A DNA stretch of 64,000 bases from Cinclus cinclus (taxonomy: Eukaryota; Chordata; Aves; Passeriformes; Cinclidae), in the NCBI RefSeq assembly GCF_963662255.1, contig NC_085056.1:8684216-8748215 (forward strand), given 5' to 3'. A program made the translations under genes and the position numbers. Below, piece by piece: positions 42,540 to 55,300 of the stretch. The notes beneath the pieces were generated by a model. It was not told where the DNA came from, made no database searches, and saw only the letters and a program-made list of their open reading frames with translations. Position 1 is the stretch's first letter, and each line of letters opens with the position of its first letter.

Positions 42540-45500
42540 CTGGCAGAAATGGGGAGAGCGGGTGAGCCCCCAACATGGGATATCCCTCCCGCCTCTGCAG
42601 CCACAGGTATATTCTAGGGTGGGCTACTGAGGGGGGACCCGGCCCCAACAGCCCAGGTAAGGGTAGCCCCCATTCCTCAGCCCATGCAAAAGCAGTGTTG
42701 GTGGCTGAGCATGACTAGTTCCCAAATCCTGGCTGTTTTGCCTCGGTCCTTCACTTGGTCCTCACTCCAGCCCATGCCAAGACCCCACCTCCCCAGCCCC
42801 CTGGCATGCAGCTGCTGATGGTACCCACTGGAAGCAGTCCCGCTCCCCGGCCACGCTCTTCAGGTACTGCTTCAGGGAGCTGCAGAACTCGCCCAGGTGC
42901 TTGTGTGACACTGTCATCTCGTTCCTCACCAGGAGCAGGTACTGCCGGGCCCCAAACACAGCATGTGAGACCCACAGAAACACAGTGACCCCCAGGTGTG
43001 GCTCTGTGCTTCAGGGGCACCCCTGCACCCACAGGTGGTGGTTGGGCACACTCACCGTGCAAGCTGTGCTCTCGCTGTCTGACAGCCGCTGGTGCAGGTC
43101 AAACCACAGGGTCTGGGAAAAGGGGAATAAGCAGCAGAGGGGGTGGTGGACTGGCTGAGGCTGACTGTCCCTCTCTGCTTGGTGGGTTTCTGTCCTCAGC
43201 ATTTGCAATGCCCCCTTCTCTACAGGGAATGGGCTCCAAGAGACACTTGCATCTCCAGCCAGGACCCTTTGCAAAAGTTCCTTGTGTTCCCACTGCAGCC
43301 AACATCCCCAACACCATGCCTTCATCCCTGCCCCAAAACAGCCGGGGCAAGGTCCCTAAACTGTTCCAGGACTGGCAAGACAGCCCCAGGCAGGGAAATG
43401 CTGTCTCTTACCTTGTCCTCCAGCTTGCCGATCAGCTTGGCCAGCCTGTTGATCTGCCCCTCCAGCCCCTCTGCTTTGGTGTCAGGGGAACCTGTGCAGA
43501 GCCAGGAGGCAGTGATGGAGTGAGGGGCACCTGCAGGCACCCCCTGAGAGCCCTGTCCTGCTGCTGGGATTGAGTGCTCCAAGCCACCCCAGGCAGCCAG
43601 CACTTACCAGTCTGGAAGCTCTTTCCTTGCTCCCTGGGGACCACCCAAGTGGTGGGAGGGTAGCTGGGCACAGGGTTGTCATACCAGGTGTCACTCAGGC
43701 CATGACCATCCTTGCTGGGGTAGTGCCTACAACCACAGAGCACACAGGGTGTCAGGACAGCAGAGCTGGGCACACACAGAGTGGCATGAGCCAGCCCTGG
43801 GTAGCTAGCACTGGAGCATCCTTTCTGGCAGCTCTGTCAATGATGCCAGACCCCTTGGAGAGCAACAGCGCCCACAGTGTGCCCAGGCAGTGCAGGCTTC
43901 CTTCCTGCACCATCCTTTGGCATCAGCCAGTGTGGGGAGCAGGTCAGAAACAGAGGAATGTCAGTGGGCTGATCCCAGCAGCCACCACTTTTTCTTTCCT
44001 GCTTATGGAACAGCGAAGCTCTCCTGGCACCACCAGCAGCCATCAGGGACTTTTTCTGTTCTAGACAGACACCTGCAATGTGGGGCATTCAGGCCCCTGA
44101 AGCTGTGCCCAGCCAGCTGCACCTTCCTGGGGCTGGTCTTGCAGTCCAATGGCTTTGGTGATATTCAGACAGGAAAAGCTGCTGTCACCCAGGCTACCCC
44201 GGGTGAATGGCTGCCCATGAGCAGAGGCTGTGTGTCCCATTAACAGACTGCAGCTGCAGTTTTCCTGGGGAATGGAAACACATCCACTCTAGCATTTCCT
44301 CCACCCTGCTTTCGTCTGGGTCTAAGAAGCCTGTAAGGCCTGGAGGTTGCTCAAAGATCCAAAATACTGTCCTGGAACACTTCCACAGACCATAATCACC
44401 ATCCAGCACCAGATCCTTGGTGGTCCTCCCTATTTGCAAGCCAGAGAGAATACTAAGATCTGCCATCCTCACAAGGGCTTGCAGCTGCCATCCATGTGCA
44501 TGAGATGGGAATGGGTTTGGGGAAGAATGACCCTCTCCTTTCTCCTCCACCAATAGGAAGCCTGCACCACAAAGGGAGAGGCTGAGCCATTCAAAGGATT
44601 TCCAGTGTTTCCTTCCAGAAAGAGCAGCTCTGTGCCAGCTGTTGACAGAGGTGCTGGGAGCCCTGGCTCCTCTTGGCACCTTTTGTTAGTCAAGCAGCTC
44701 CCAGCTGGAGACAGCATGCTAAGTTCCCCGGAGCCAGTGAGCACCACACCAGCCAGCACCTCCCTGCCCTCCCGTCCCTCCCCTGGCACCTGGCTCCTCC
44801 AAAGCACAATTGCTGGGTTCTTTTTCCCAATCTACCCCAAAAATCAGCCAGTGTGGGCTCCACCATATACACAGGAACACAAGGTGCAGATCTGGTCCCA
44901 AAGAACATCTCCAAGATATGGAAACAGGAACAACAATAAAGGTAGCCAGAGCATCCCTTTGCTACAGGCTGTGCAACTATACTGCTGCTGGACCTGGACA
45001 ATCCCCTGTCAGTAGACAGGAAATCAGGCAAAAACACATAGAGATTTATTTTAATCACAATTTAATGAGGTGTCTCCATCTTGGACCTCTGCCTTCACAC
45101 TTTGTTCTACAGCCCTTTATTTTCATGCTTTTTAGGTCACCTCTTTGTCTTCACGGGAATGCAGGATATAATTTTTTTTGTGGGATTTATTTTTGCTTTT
45201 TAGCTGTTATCTTTGTGAGAAAACAACTACAGTACTCTCCCTTATGATCTGGGCCCACACACCAGCAAATAAAAGCCAGAGAAGTCTTTCATGGGCTCTA
45301 ATTACTCTGCCTGATACTTGGTTTGTTTCCTCTTCATTGTTTTGCAGGAGCTCCTACTTCTTTTTTGTACAAGGTTTGCCACAAAACAAAGAGAAGAAAG
45401 AGATGTGAGATGATGAAACCCACAGCATTCTTGCTAGAAAAGTTGGTGGAATGATGGCAGAGCTGCCCAGGTCTCACGGTGCTCCACAGAGTCTGTCTTA

Positions 45501-46336
45501 GGATGGAGCTGGTATTTTCACCCTCCATGTGCCCCTTGCACATGCATGGCTTGGGGAAACCAAAATGTGCAAGTGTCCCGTGGGCTCCTGGCTTGAAGGA
45601 ACAGCAGGAGAAGGGCTCGCTCGGTGAGCATCTCACAAACACACAGGTTTCCATTGCAGCCTGTCCTGGCTCCAGCTGGTGATGGTGGCACCGAGGGGGC
45701 TGTGCTGAGGTTTTACTTCTGCTGCTGGGAACTCTTTGTAGCTTAGCCCTGGCGGCACTCGGGAAATCTTGAAAGGGTTTCTCTCCTCTGTATTGCCCAA
45801 GCCCAGTGGCACGTGCTGGGCTGCTGGGATGGGGACAGCTCCTCCTGAGACTGGGGACAGCGTCCCCTGTCCTGGGGCAAGTGTCCCCAGTGCACAAACG
45901 CCTTTTTCCTCGGGATGATTACTCTCGCTGAGGGCTCTGGCAGGAGGGGCAGCATCCCCGGCACGGGAAGCTGTCCCTGTGGGCTGTCCCCAGCTCACCT
46001 CAGGCACAGCCGCCCCTCTGCAGGTGCCTGTGGTGGGTTTTGCTCAGAGAGGCAGCTCCGTGCACCCAGCGCTGCCCAGCCTGCTGCCAAGGGGCTGCCC
46101 CTGGTTTGCATCCCCAAACACCGCTCTTGTTAACGGGGACCCCGGGGACTGCAGGAGAGGAAGGGACAGGGTTAAGAAAGAGAAAAAGCCCCCAGAGTTC
46201 AGGAAGCTGGGAAGGGAGGCAAAGAGAAAGGGAGGCAAAGAGAAAGGGAGGCAAAGAGAAAGGCAGCCGCTCGCCCGGCTCCCCTTTGCTCCTGCACAAC
46301 GCCTGCTACATTTCCCTCACCCTGCAACAGCATCAC

Positions 46337-46378
<42 letters not shown>

Positions 46379-49300
46379 CCCCTTCCACCCTCCTGCACCA
46401 GAGGAGGGCAGGAGTGCTGCTCACCTGGCGGGGTTGGTTTGCTCGTCGATGGCATCCACAGCGCTCTCCACGGAGCTCAGCAGGGACTGGGTCTGGTTCG
46501 CCGTCTCCTTCAGCAGGAAGCGGGTCACGAACTGGTCCACGTTGCTGCCACTCTCGTACACCTGCAGGGGCACACGGTGAGCGCCGGCCCGGGCACGCAG
46601 CACCTCCAGGGTCCCCGGCCAGTGCAGAGCCTGCCCAGCATCCCACCCACAAGCTGCTCCCCTCCGTGTCCCTGCCACACCTACAGGTGTTACCCAGAGC
46701 CTGTAGTTGCCATCTTAAGCATGATCTTAAATTGCTTTGTTATTGCCCTGCACCCAGTGGGTGCAGGTATGGAAAGCGCATCCCGTGCTTTGGAGATCCC
46801 CACGTGGAGATCTCAGCATGTTATTTGGTGCCCTAGTCCACAGCAGTACGGCCAACCCTGCACTAAAATTAAAGGGGTTTGGGATGGTTTACAGGGTTCA
46901 GTGTGATGTTTGGCTGACAGAAGCTGCCAGGGTAATACAAACTTTTTTAAGACAAAGAACATCTAAAAACATTTAGTAGAACAACTGATCTGCATGAAGC
47001 AGCCAGGGCCCCTTTCCCAGCACAGCCTTGCTGAACCCTGCCCATGGCACAGTCCTGCTCCTACACCTCCTGACAGTCACCAGACACTGGCACAACCAGA
47101 TGGACACTGGCACAGACTGTGCAACACTGACCCAACCAATCCAACATTGGTTCAACACCACTCCAACCAGTTCAACACCAGCCCAACCAGCCCAAGGACA
47201 GCCCAGTGGCTGCTGGGCTCACCAGCTCTGCTGAAGCCAACCACTCAGTATCAGAGCTGAAAATATTTGCAGTGAAAAAAGGGCTCCCTAAACCCAAGCT
47301 CATCAGCACCACTTTTTCACAGACTCTTTCCCATCCATCAGTGCCTGCTGGGACAGCACATCGCCCAGGCAAAACCCTGCTGGACAGTCTGTCCCTGTGT
47401 GTTCACACCTCCTGGCATGGGATTCCTCTGGGAGGAATTCATAAATTTTTGGAGCCATGAGACAGGGATGGATGTTCCTGGCTCCCTGCATTCCATCAGC
47501 AATGTCCACACTCAGGACACTGGAGTGGTCCCAGCACTGCTGGTTGTCTGAGCATGCAGCAGCACAACATCAGCACCCCAAGCTCCCCAAAGCAAATTAT
47601 TCCTGTTTTATGGTGAAGCTATTAACAAGGGTTATTTCCATGGCAACTAGAGCAGCTCTGCAGAGGGCCTTTATCTCAGCCTTTATCTTCCATATTAAAT
47701 CATAAAAGAAGAATGAGCTGATAGAAAAAACCCTTTGGGAAAACTGATCACAGAGCTGATTTCTCACCCCTGGTTTGGTATGGAAGCACTAGTTTCTTGA
47801 CAGCTTCTTGAGCACCCAATTAGCAGCAGTTAATGACTTCTGTCTGTGTTAAAACAGACAGAACTCTGTTAGATTCCTGTCTAACACAAGAAAACTTGCT
47901 CCTCTCTGTTGCAGCCACAGTGTTTCTGGGGGACAGGCCCAACATGGGGATCCTCAGCAGATGGTGGTGATGGTGATGCTGAAGCTGTGAGAGTATGCGT
48001 AGTTAAATGTTGGCTTTTTTATTACCTAACCACAGCCTATAATCTTGGTTCAGCTTTAGGAAAAATCAAACAAGTGATTCCCACATTCATTTAAGTCAGT
48101 TTAACTCCCTACATACAGATTCAATGGATGGATGGATGGATGAATGGATGTCAGGTACAAAGCTGTTCCAACCAGTGCAGAGAGAATTGGGATGTTTGTG
48201 AAGATCTGATGCTTTTTGACAGGCCAGTAAGACAAACAGATCTGAAATCTAAGCAACAGTGATTGTTTTTCTCCCACTTAACTAATGGGCCATTTGCCAG
48301 CCCAGTTGTGACATTTGCTCTCAGGAGCTGAATCAGAAATGCATGTGCTTAGAGGTTTTTTCAGCAGCCCCTCATGCTCCCCTCTACCTCTCTCCTCTCC
48401 TCTTCCTTATGTCTTCTTCAGGTTGCAAAAACAAACCATTAAAAAGACCAGCTATAAAGGGATCTTTCCCACCGTCTTATTAAAACATTTGTCAGACTAT
48501 CCTAGTGAGATTTAATGAGGTTTGGTCTTATTAATTCCACCCTGAAGAGTTATCTCCTCCTTGCTTAGCTTGAGAAGCTAAAATATTTATGGAGATCGTA
48601 TAATAATTGCTGCTCAATGAAGCTGCTCTGTGCCAGAAACATTTGCACATCTCCAAGCCTGCTCTTTTCCATCCATCATTTCCAGACAAGCTCTTTCCTG
48701 AGCTGCCTGGCCTTGACCTCTGCTGCTGCAAACAGGTGGTTGTGTTTGCAACGAGCAGCAAGTGTAAAAACACCATTGAAAGGATGGTCTTGAGATTTCT
48801 GTGTTGATGGCTCTCAGGAGAGTCTCAGAGAGCATCATGACAAAGCAGGAAATGAAACAGAGACTTTCAGAAATGAGAGAAGAGTGGGAAAAGGACAGTT
48901 TGCATTACTGGAGAGGGATTGCCCAGGGCTGGGTCTCTGGTCAGGTGGCTGAAGTCCAAGCCCCACATCCACCCTCCTCCTTCACATCACAGGCTCTTCA
49001 CCTGTCTGTAAGGCATCTTCCCACACACAGAGGCAGCCAGCACAGGGGCACAGTCTGCTCAAAGCCCCACCACAGCTCCTCCAGCTTTTCATTTCCACAT
49101 GCACCCGCCCAAAATTGCCCAAATTCTGGCTCAGATTAATGAAAACACCCCTGGGATGGGCTACTTGTGCAAAGCATAACTGGGATTTTGGTGCTGTTGA
49201 GTGCTTGGATTTTCCCAAGAAGTGCCAAGTTTCCCTCACCAGACACTGCAAATGGATGCGTAAAGATGGGCTCTCTTGGCCATGTCCTGGTGGGTATCAA

Positions 49301-52300
49301 ATACTGGGGAATGAGACTTTTAATACTGTTGAACATCTCCAAGCTTCTTTGCTGGCATTTTTAAAGGTCACTCTTCAGCTCATTAAGACTACAGGATGTA
49401 AAATATAGATTATTTTGCACCACCCAGGAACTTGGAGACCCACTGTGACCTCCCCACATCTTCCCTTTGCCTCACAGGGATACAACCTGACCAACGAGGC
49501 TTCCCAGTGCTGCCTTTCAGCAGGACTGCCCAAATTGGCTGACAGTTACCATGCCTGGGGACAGTGGTGACTTCTCCAACTGTTAATAACAACAGTCCAA
49601 GCACACCCACAGAGTGATGCTGCTGAACTGAGAAGGTTTTTCAGTTGGAAACCAAAGGCAACTCTGTTTCACCCACACTTTTCCTCCAGTTAAGAAAACA
49701 AAACCAACTTATTGCCATGCCATAAAACACCCGTCAAGCCTCATCCCAGGATGATGGAGGGGTTATCTTCCACCCACCCAGCCCTTTAAAAACCAGGCAT
49801 GTGTTGCACTGTAATCTCTGAGTGGCTGATTTAAATTCGTTGCTCATAATTGCCTGTTTGCTTCCAAGAGATATTTTCTTATAATTAAAATAACACTCAG
49901 ACCTGCCTCTTTCTCTTTTCCCTCCCCCCGACTTTTAAATCCCTTCCAAAGCAGAGACCCAAAACTGATTGCCTGGCACATAATCAGTAGGAGAAACCTG
50001 AAGAGAACAGGCATTTAAATAGTTGATAAATGAAAGCATTACCATATGAAAGACCCTCAGCCTTCCCAAAGCAGCTCTAAAAACTGAAATGAGACACCTG
50101 TTCAGATTTAAAAAAATGTCAACAGCATCACACAGATTTGAAAAGTTTTTTTGCTATAAAGTCCTCCTTTTGCAGATCTCAATGTTGGACTCATTTCATG
50201 CTTACTTTACCTGGTCCTGGTGCTCTCCTGCCAGGGTCAATTTATCACAGGGCTTCTCCATTCTCACTGTTAGAGAACCTCCCTGCTGCACTGGAATCCC
50301 ATCATTTCTCGTGCAGCTACATGGATGTGAAGGGCAGGTATCTGCTGTGCTGCATATTCCCTAGGTCACCTGTGGATCCAGAGGCTTCTGGCCCCTTTGC
50401 ACCCTGTCCATTCACCCAGCAGCCAAAGAACAGGCTTGGAAGTGTGGCCTCCTTCTCAACACCCTGGCTGTAATCAGCCTCTTGCTTCACACAGGTTCCT
50501 AATTAGCTGTATTTAGTTCCCACAAGGCAGCAATTTGATACATATTTTATTTCAGTTTTCCAAGGAAAGTTCAGATTTTGTTTTCCAAACAGGACCTACT
50601 CAAAGGACCCTGCAGATGGAGCAGTGTGGGATGGTCAAGCTGCTGAAGGCTCAGCCTGGCTGTGCCTTTCCTTTTGGTAACTCCTTCAAAGCTTCTCTCA
50701 GACTATTTGGCAAGGCAACAGCATTGACACCTTCACCATAGAATTCACCTAAATTCCAGGAGCAAAAGACCTAAAATGGGAGAGGAGGAAAACCATGTCC
50801 TACAGAAGGCCCATGAGATCTGGAGCTGGGACAGCACAAGCAAGACCTCCAGAGAAGATGCTCTGCCTTTTCAGAGAGAATGGAAGGACATGAACTTTGT
50901 AGCAACAGACAAACAGAAGAGCCGGGAATGAGGATCTTAATCTAAAAATAAGTTCCAAGACAGACCTTGAGATTCATCTCCCTGCCAGTCCCTGCTCCCC
51001 ACAGTCTGGCAGCCCAGCTGGATCTCATGCACAGCCCTGTGGAGCTGGCAGGAAAGTGGCTCCTGATGGCAGTGCATGGAGAAGCAGCTTTCTGGTCTGG
51101 AGTCTGACCAGAAAAGCTGGGGAAAATCCAGTTCTTGCAGAACTGAAGCAGCACATTTTGTTTTAATTTGTGGTGCAATATTTTCTTAAATTAGTTTCAG
51201 AGAAGAGCTGCAGAAATACTTTTGGAGAAGTAAACAAGAGCACCACCTTTCCTTTCAGTTTGTTCTTCAGCTATGAAGTTCTACAACTTTCCCAGAGATC
51301 AGCACCTGTTTTTTTTTTTTCTATAGAAATTGATACAGAAATTGTTCAGAAATATGTAATTCAAAACACATGGAGGGCTGACTCATCCTTTACCAATTCA
51401 CTGACCCATCACCACGCTTTTCTTTTTTCAGCCACAACCATTCACCATGATTGCTTTTTTAACTGCATCACAGGAGTGTTTCAGACCTGGCCGTGCTGCA
51501 CTGCAGTGGTGCCCCACAGGCTTCAAACCCAGACCAGAAGCTTTCAGCTGTTGTTCATTTAACCACAGTGAGGCAAGGCCAGAACATGAGGTCTGTGAGA
51601 AGCCTTGAGCAGCTCACATTTTCTGGGCTGGGCACAACCCAGAAACTGCCACCACTGTGCTGCTGTTCCACTCTGCCATGGGTTCATCACCTGGCACAGC
51701 ACAGCCCTGCCCCAGGATCCTGATACCCTCACTGTGAACACCAAGTCCATTCAGCAGAGCAGGAGAAAAGCTGCTCAAATTAAATGAAAGGCTGAGATAA
51801 AGAATTAGCTGCAGGATGGGAGGAAAAGGTTCATTTTGAGGACTATTTCCAGGGACTATTTTATCTCGAGGTGTCACCATTCAAAAAAGAGCAATATCAC
51901 TTTTGGCAAGCGTAAGTTTGGCAGGTAAGAATGTAAATAAGAGCACTCTATATTGCTGATCTGGGCTGTGCTGTAAAATGAAAAATACCATCCACCATTT
52001 TTAGCATCCAAGACTGCTAGCAGATGGTTCTTGCTCTGGGGCTGTAACTGAGCTGCTCAAACAAGTGCAGTTTGCTGCTCGGGGCTGAAAACTGGGGAAG
52101 GCCCATGGTCAGCCTGGCACCAGCAGCAGGGAGAGGACATCTGCTGCAGCACCTCCACACTGAGCCCCAGGAGCCCAGAATGTCCTGTTCACTGCAATTA
52201 CATCTCATAAGGCAGAGACAAGATGGATGGATTTCTGCAGGAACAACTGAACTCAAAAATAACATGGAAACCTATTCAACTGTGTGTAGGCACCTCTGGG

Positions 52301-55300
52301 ATCCCTACTGCTGTTGGAGCAGCTGCAGCTGGTATTGAAGGTCAGTGCACTCAGTTTTCCCTTTATGATTTGCATATTCTCACATCTAAGTAATGAATTT
52401 TAAGGGGAAAATGAATTTGCAGCTGCTTTGGGTATACTGCCAGTCCATAAGACACATGTGGTGTTTGGCACTCTGACAGAGAAGGCTCTCAGGGAGTGTG
52501 TGTTGTGTCACCACTTGGTCATATTTTCTCTCCAGGTCCATAAACTGAGAGACTGGCAGCAGAGCAGCCAGTGAGCAAGCAGTGAGTAAAACACTGTCTT
52601 TCACATTTCTTTGCTCTCTCTCCAGGACCAAAGGTGATGCTGAACACCAAGCAGCAGCTGGTCTAGGTCCACCCTCAGATCCTCAGGGCTGCTCCATAAA
52701 TCCTTCCTGCTGTACCCTACTCTTCCCTGCAGCCAGCCTCATTCTGGCATGTGCATGGGCAGTTGTAATTTCAGCTCCAATTTTGGGTAATTTTGCTTTC
52801 CAAGCACTCTCCTTCCATCTGGGACAGGGCATGCACCAAGGTCAGTCAGTGCTTCTTGGAGCCATCTGCTGCCAACAGGAGCATCCCCAGGAAGGAATGA
52901 TTTGACTTTAAATCTGAGCTGCTTCATCCTTAAAAATGTTCATCACTCAGCATTTTTTGATTTCTTTGCAGCTTGCTTTTAAGGTTTGCCTCACCACTTA
53001 AGGTCACTTTGCTGCTGCTTCCACGGTCAGTCCTGCAAAATGCTTAATTGGCAGGAGCTGGAAGCAGTACCAACCCCGGTGCAGCTGGCAGTAGAAACTG
53101 GATGTGACAGGAACAAGGCTGATTGAGCCTCTCAGGTTCAAAAAAACACACTTTTTTTACCAGGCTGCCACATTTCCCAGGCTGGGTGAGGGTGTACAGT
53201 GGTAACCATCACCTCTGCCACCCCCAAGCACTTGCCCTGTCACCCCCAAAGCTGGCAGGGATGGTGGAAGCGTTGGGTGGGCACTGTCCCCTGAGGCAGG
53301 GGACTCAGTGACTGAGGGGGAGGGACAGCACCAACCTGGCTCTGCTCTCCCACTCCCACCACACCCCACATGCCTCTGACACTGGACACAAACCACAGCC
53401 TTCCCAGTCACGTTGGTTTTGGTTTTTGCTGACTGAACTGTACAACAGTAAAAGAGAATTATATAGGAACATCTCCTGCTGTCAGCTTTATTTAGAACCC
53501 AAAAGTTCATTTCCTTTCTCTCCAATTTAACTTTGCATTTCCAATTGCCAGCAGCAGTCATGTCAATGCAGCACGGACATCACTGTATTGGAAAATAATT
53601 ACAATGACAGATTTTGTTTTGCTGTGTGAGACCTTCCACTACTGAATCTAATTACTGCTGATACTTTATGAGCTCCTCCAGCACGAGATAATTGCTGCTT
53701 TCTCTTTTTATGAGGAAGAAATAATCAGTTGTCTTTTAAGGTGAGAAATACAAACAGCAATTAAATACCATGGTTCTCCATGCCCTCTCTCATCAGCTGG
53801 CAGCTCTCAGAAAGACAACACAGAAAAAGGTTAGACTTCATTTATTGTTTGCCCCAAATACATCGTTTGAAAAGGAGGGAATAAGAACACTCCTAAATGA
53901 TCAATAGTTTCCCCAGGTTAGGAAATGTGTATTTTATTATGGAGAAGCAGGAGCAGCTCACCAGCAAAGCTGTTTGCTCACAAGTCACAATGCTCAGCAT
54001 CATCACCCAGCCCTTTGCAGGATCTGGCCACAGGAAAAGGTGTAGGGACAGCAACAGGCTTGAGCATCAGGGGGCACAAAACCACACTTAACTCTACCAA
54101 AACCTGCTGCTTTGGACACCTTTCACCTCTTCCAGTGTCTCTAAAAATATGTATTAAATGTATGAACCTTTTAAACTTCCTGCTACCCCATCAGCAGGGG
54201 ACCCCTGGTTACAGCATCACATGGGGAGAAAGAAGATGGAGCAGAAGGAAACTCCCCATCCCTGAAAGTGCCCACGGCCAGGCTGGATGGGGCTTTGTAT
54301 TCCACTGGTCTAGTGGAAGGTGTCCCTGCCCATGGTGGAAACTTGATGAGGTTTAAATTCATTCCAAACCCAATGTATCCTGTTTGAGACAGGTTTCTCT
54401 ACCATCCACAACAGCTTATTTTCTGTTGGGTTTTCTTTTTCCCTGCTTCTTTACCTGAACAAAGTGCCTGCCTTTGAATAATTCATTGATGAGGTTTGTA
54501 CCACTTTGTTCACAAAATCACAGTGGGGAGCAGTGTTTTTCATTAAAGACTTCTTTACCAGCTCCTCTGTGTGATGGAGTTTTGCTCTGCTTGGTCCCTT
54601 GCCAGAATTCTGCCAGGCAGTGAAGAGCAGCACACCCCATGGGCTGATAAAATGAGGGGACAGGAGGATGCTGGGGCAACACTCCCTCACCTGGCTTGGG
54701 AAATGTCTGCATTTGAGATGAAGTGTTGTGATCCTTCAGTGTCACAGGAGGTAGGTGCCTCCAGTGCTCCTGAGTTCCCTGTTTCTCTCCACAAAACCAT
54801 GACTGAGGTGACCTGCTCAGATTTAGGTAATGAACCTTGACCTGTTGCAATTAAGGCAGGTGAATCCTGCCACAATTTGCTGAATCAAGGAGGGAGAAAG
54901 TTGTTCTTCTTATGAGTGGGTTTGGATTATGAATAACCATCCTGTTTCTGCTGCAGATGTCTCATGCAAGGTAACACCCAAATGCTTAGATGCCTAATTT
55001 ATAAGCAGGGAATAGACCATCTTCCTCTTGCAAAATATTAGGAAGAATTAGTCATATATATTCACATCACATTGGAAAAGCAGTGGTGGAAGGCATCACG
55101 AACAGCAAGCTGGAATGAATTACTAAGAGCTTTATTAGCATGTTAACATTTATTTAAAGTACATAGTTGGCAAACCTGATGGTCATGAAAATTGCTAATA
55201 ATGAATATAAATGAGACATGAACAAACTTAATTGTAAAAAAATGAACTATTGGTGTTGTCCTGATTTTTTTAACTCTTTCATAATGTTGATTAAAAAAAA

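Larger units (their letters stand above)
43727..46424. other. NECAB2 intron between the QTNPAR and HYPSKD exons
   Basis: A 2.7-kb intron. It holds the 16-bp repeat and the ATC microsatellite near its 5' end (in gene sense). No other exon was found; the flanking phases join directly. Confidence 0.75.

Noticed and set aside
45979..46906. Two overlapping plus-strand frames of 285 and 288 codons with Ser or His runs
   Set aside because: The homopolymers come from the ATC microsatellite, and the frames run antisense through a NECAB2 exon.
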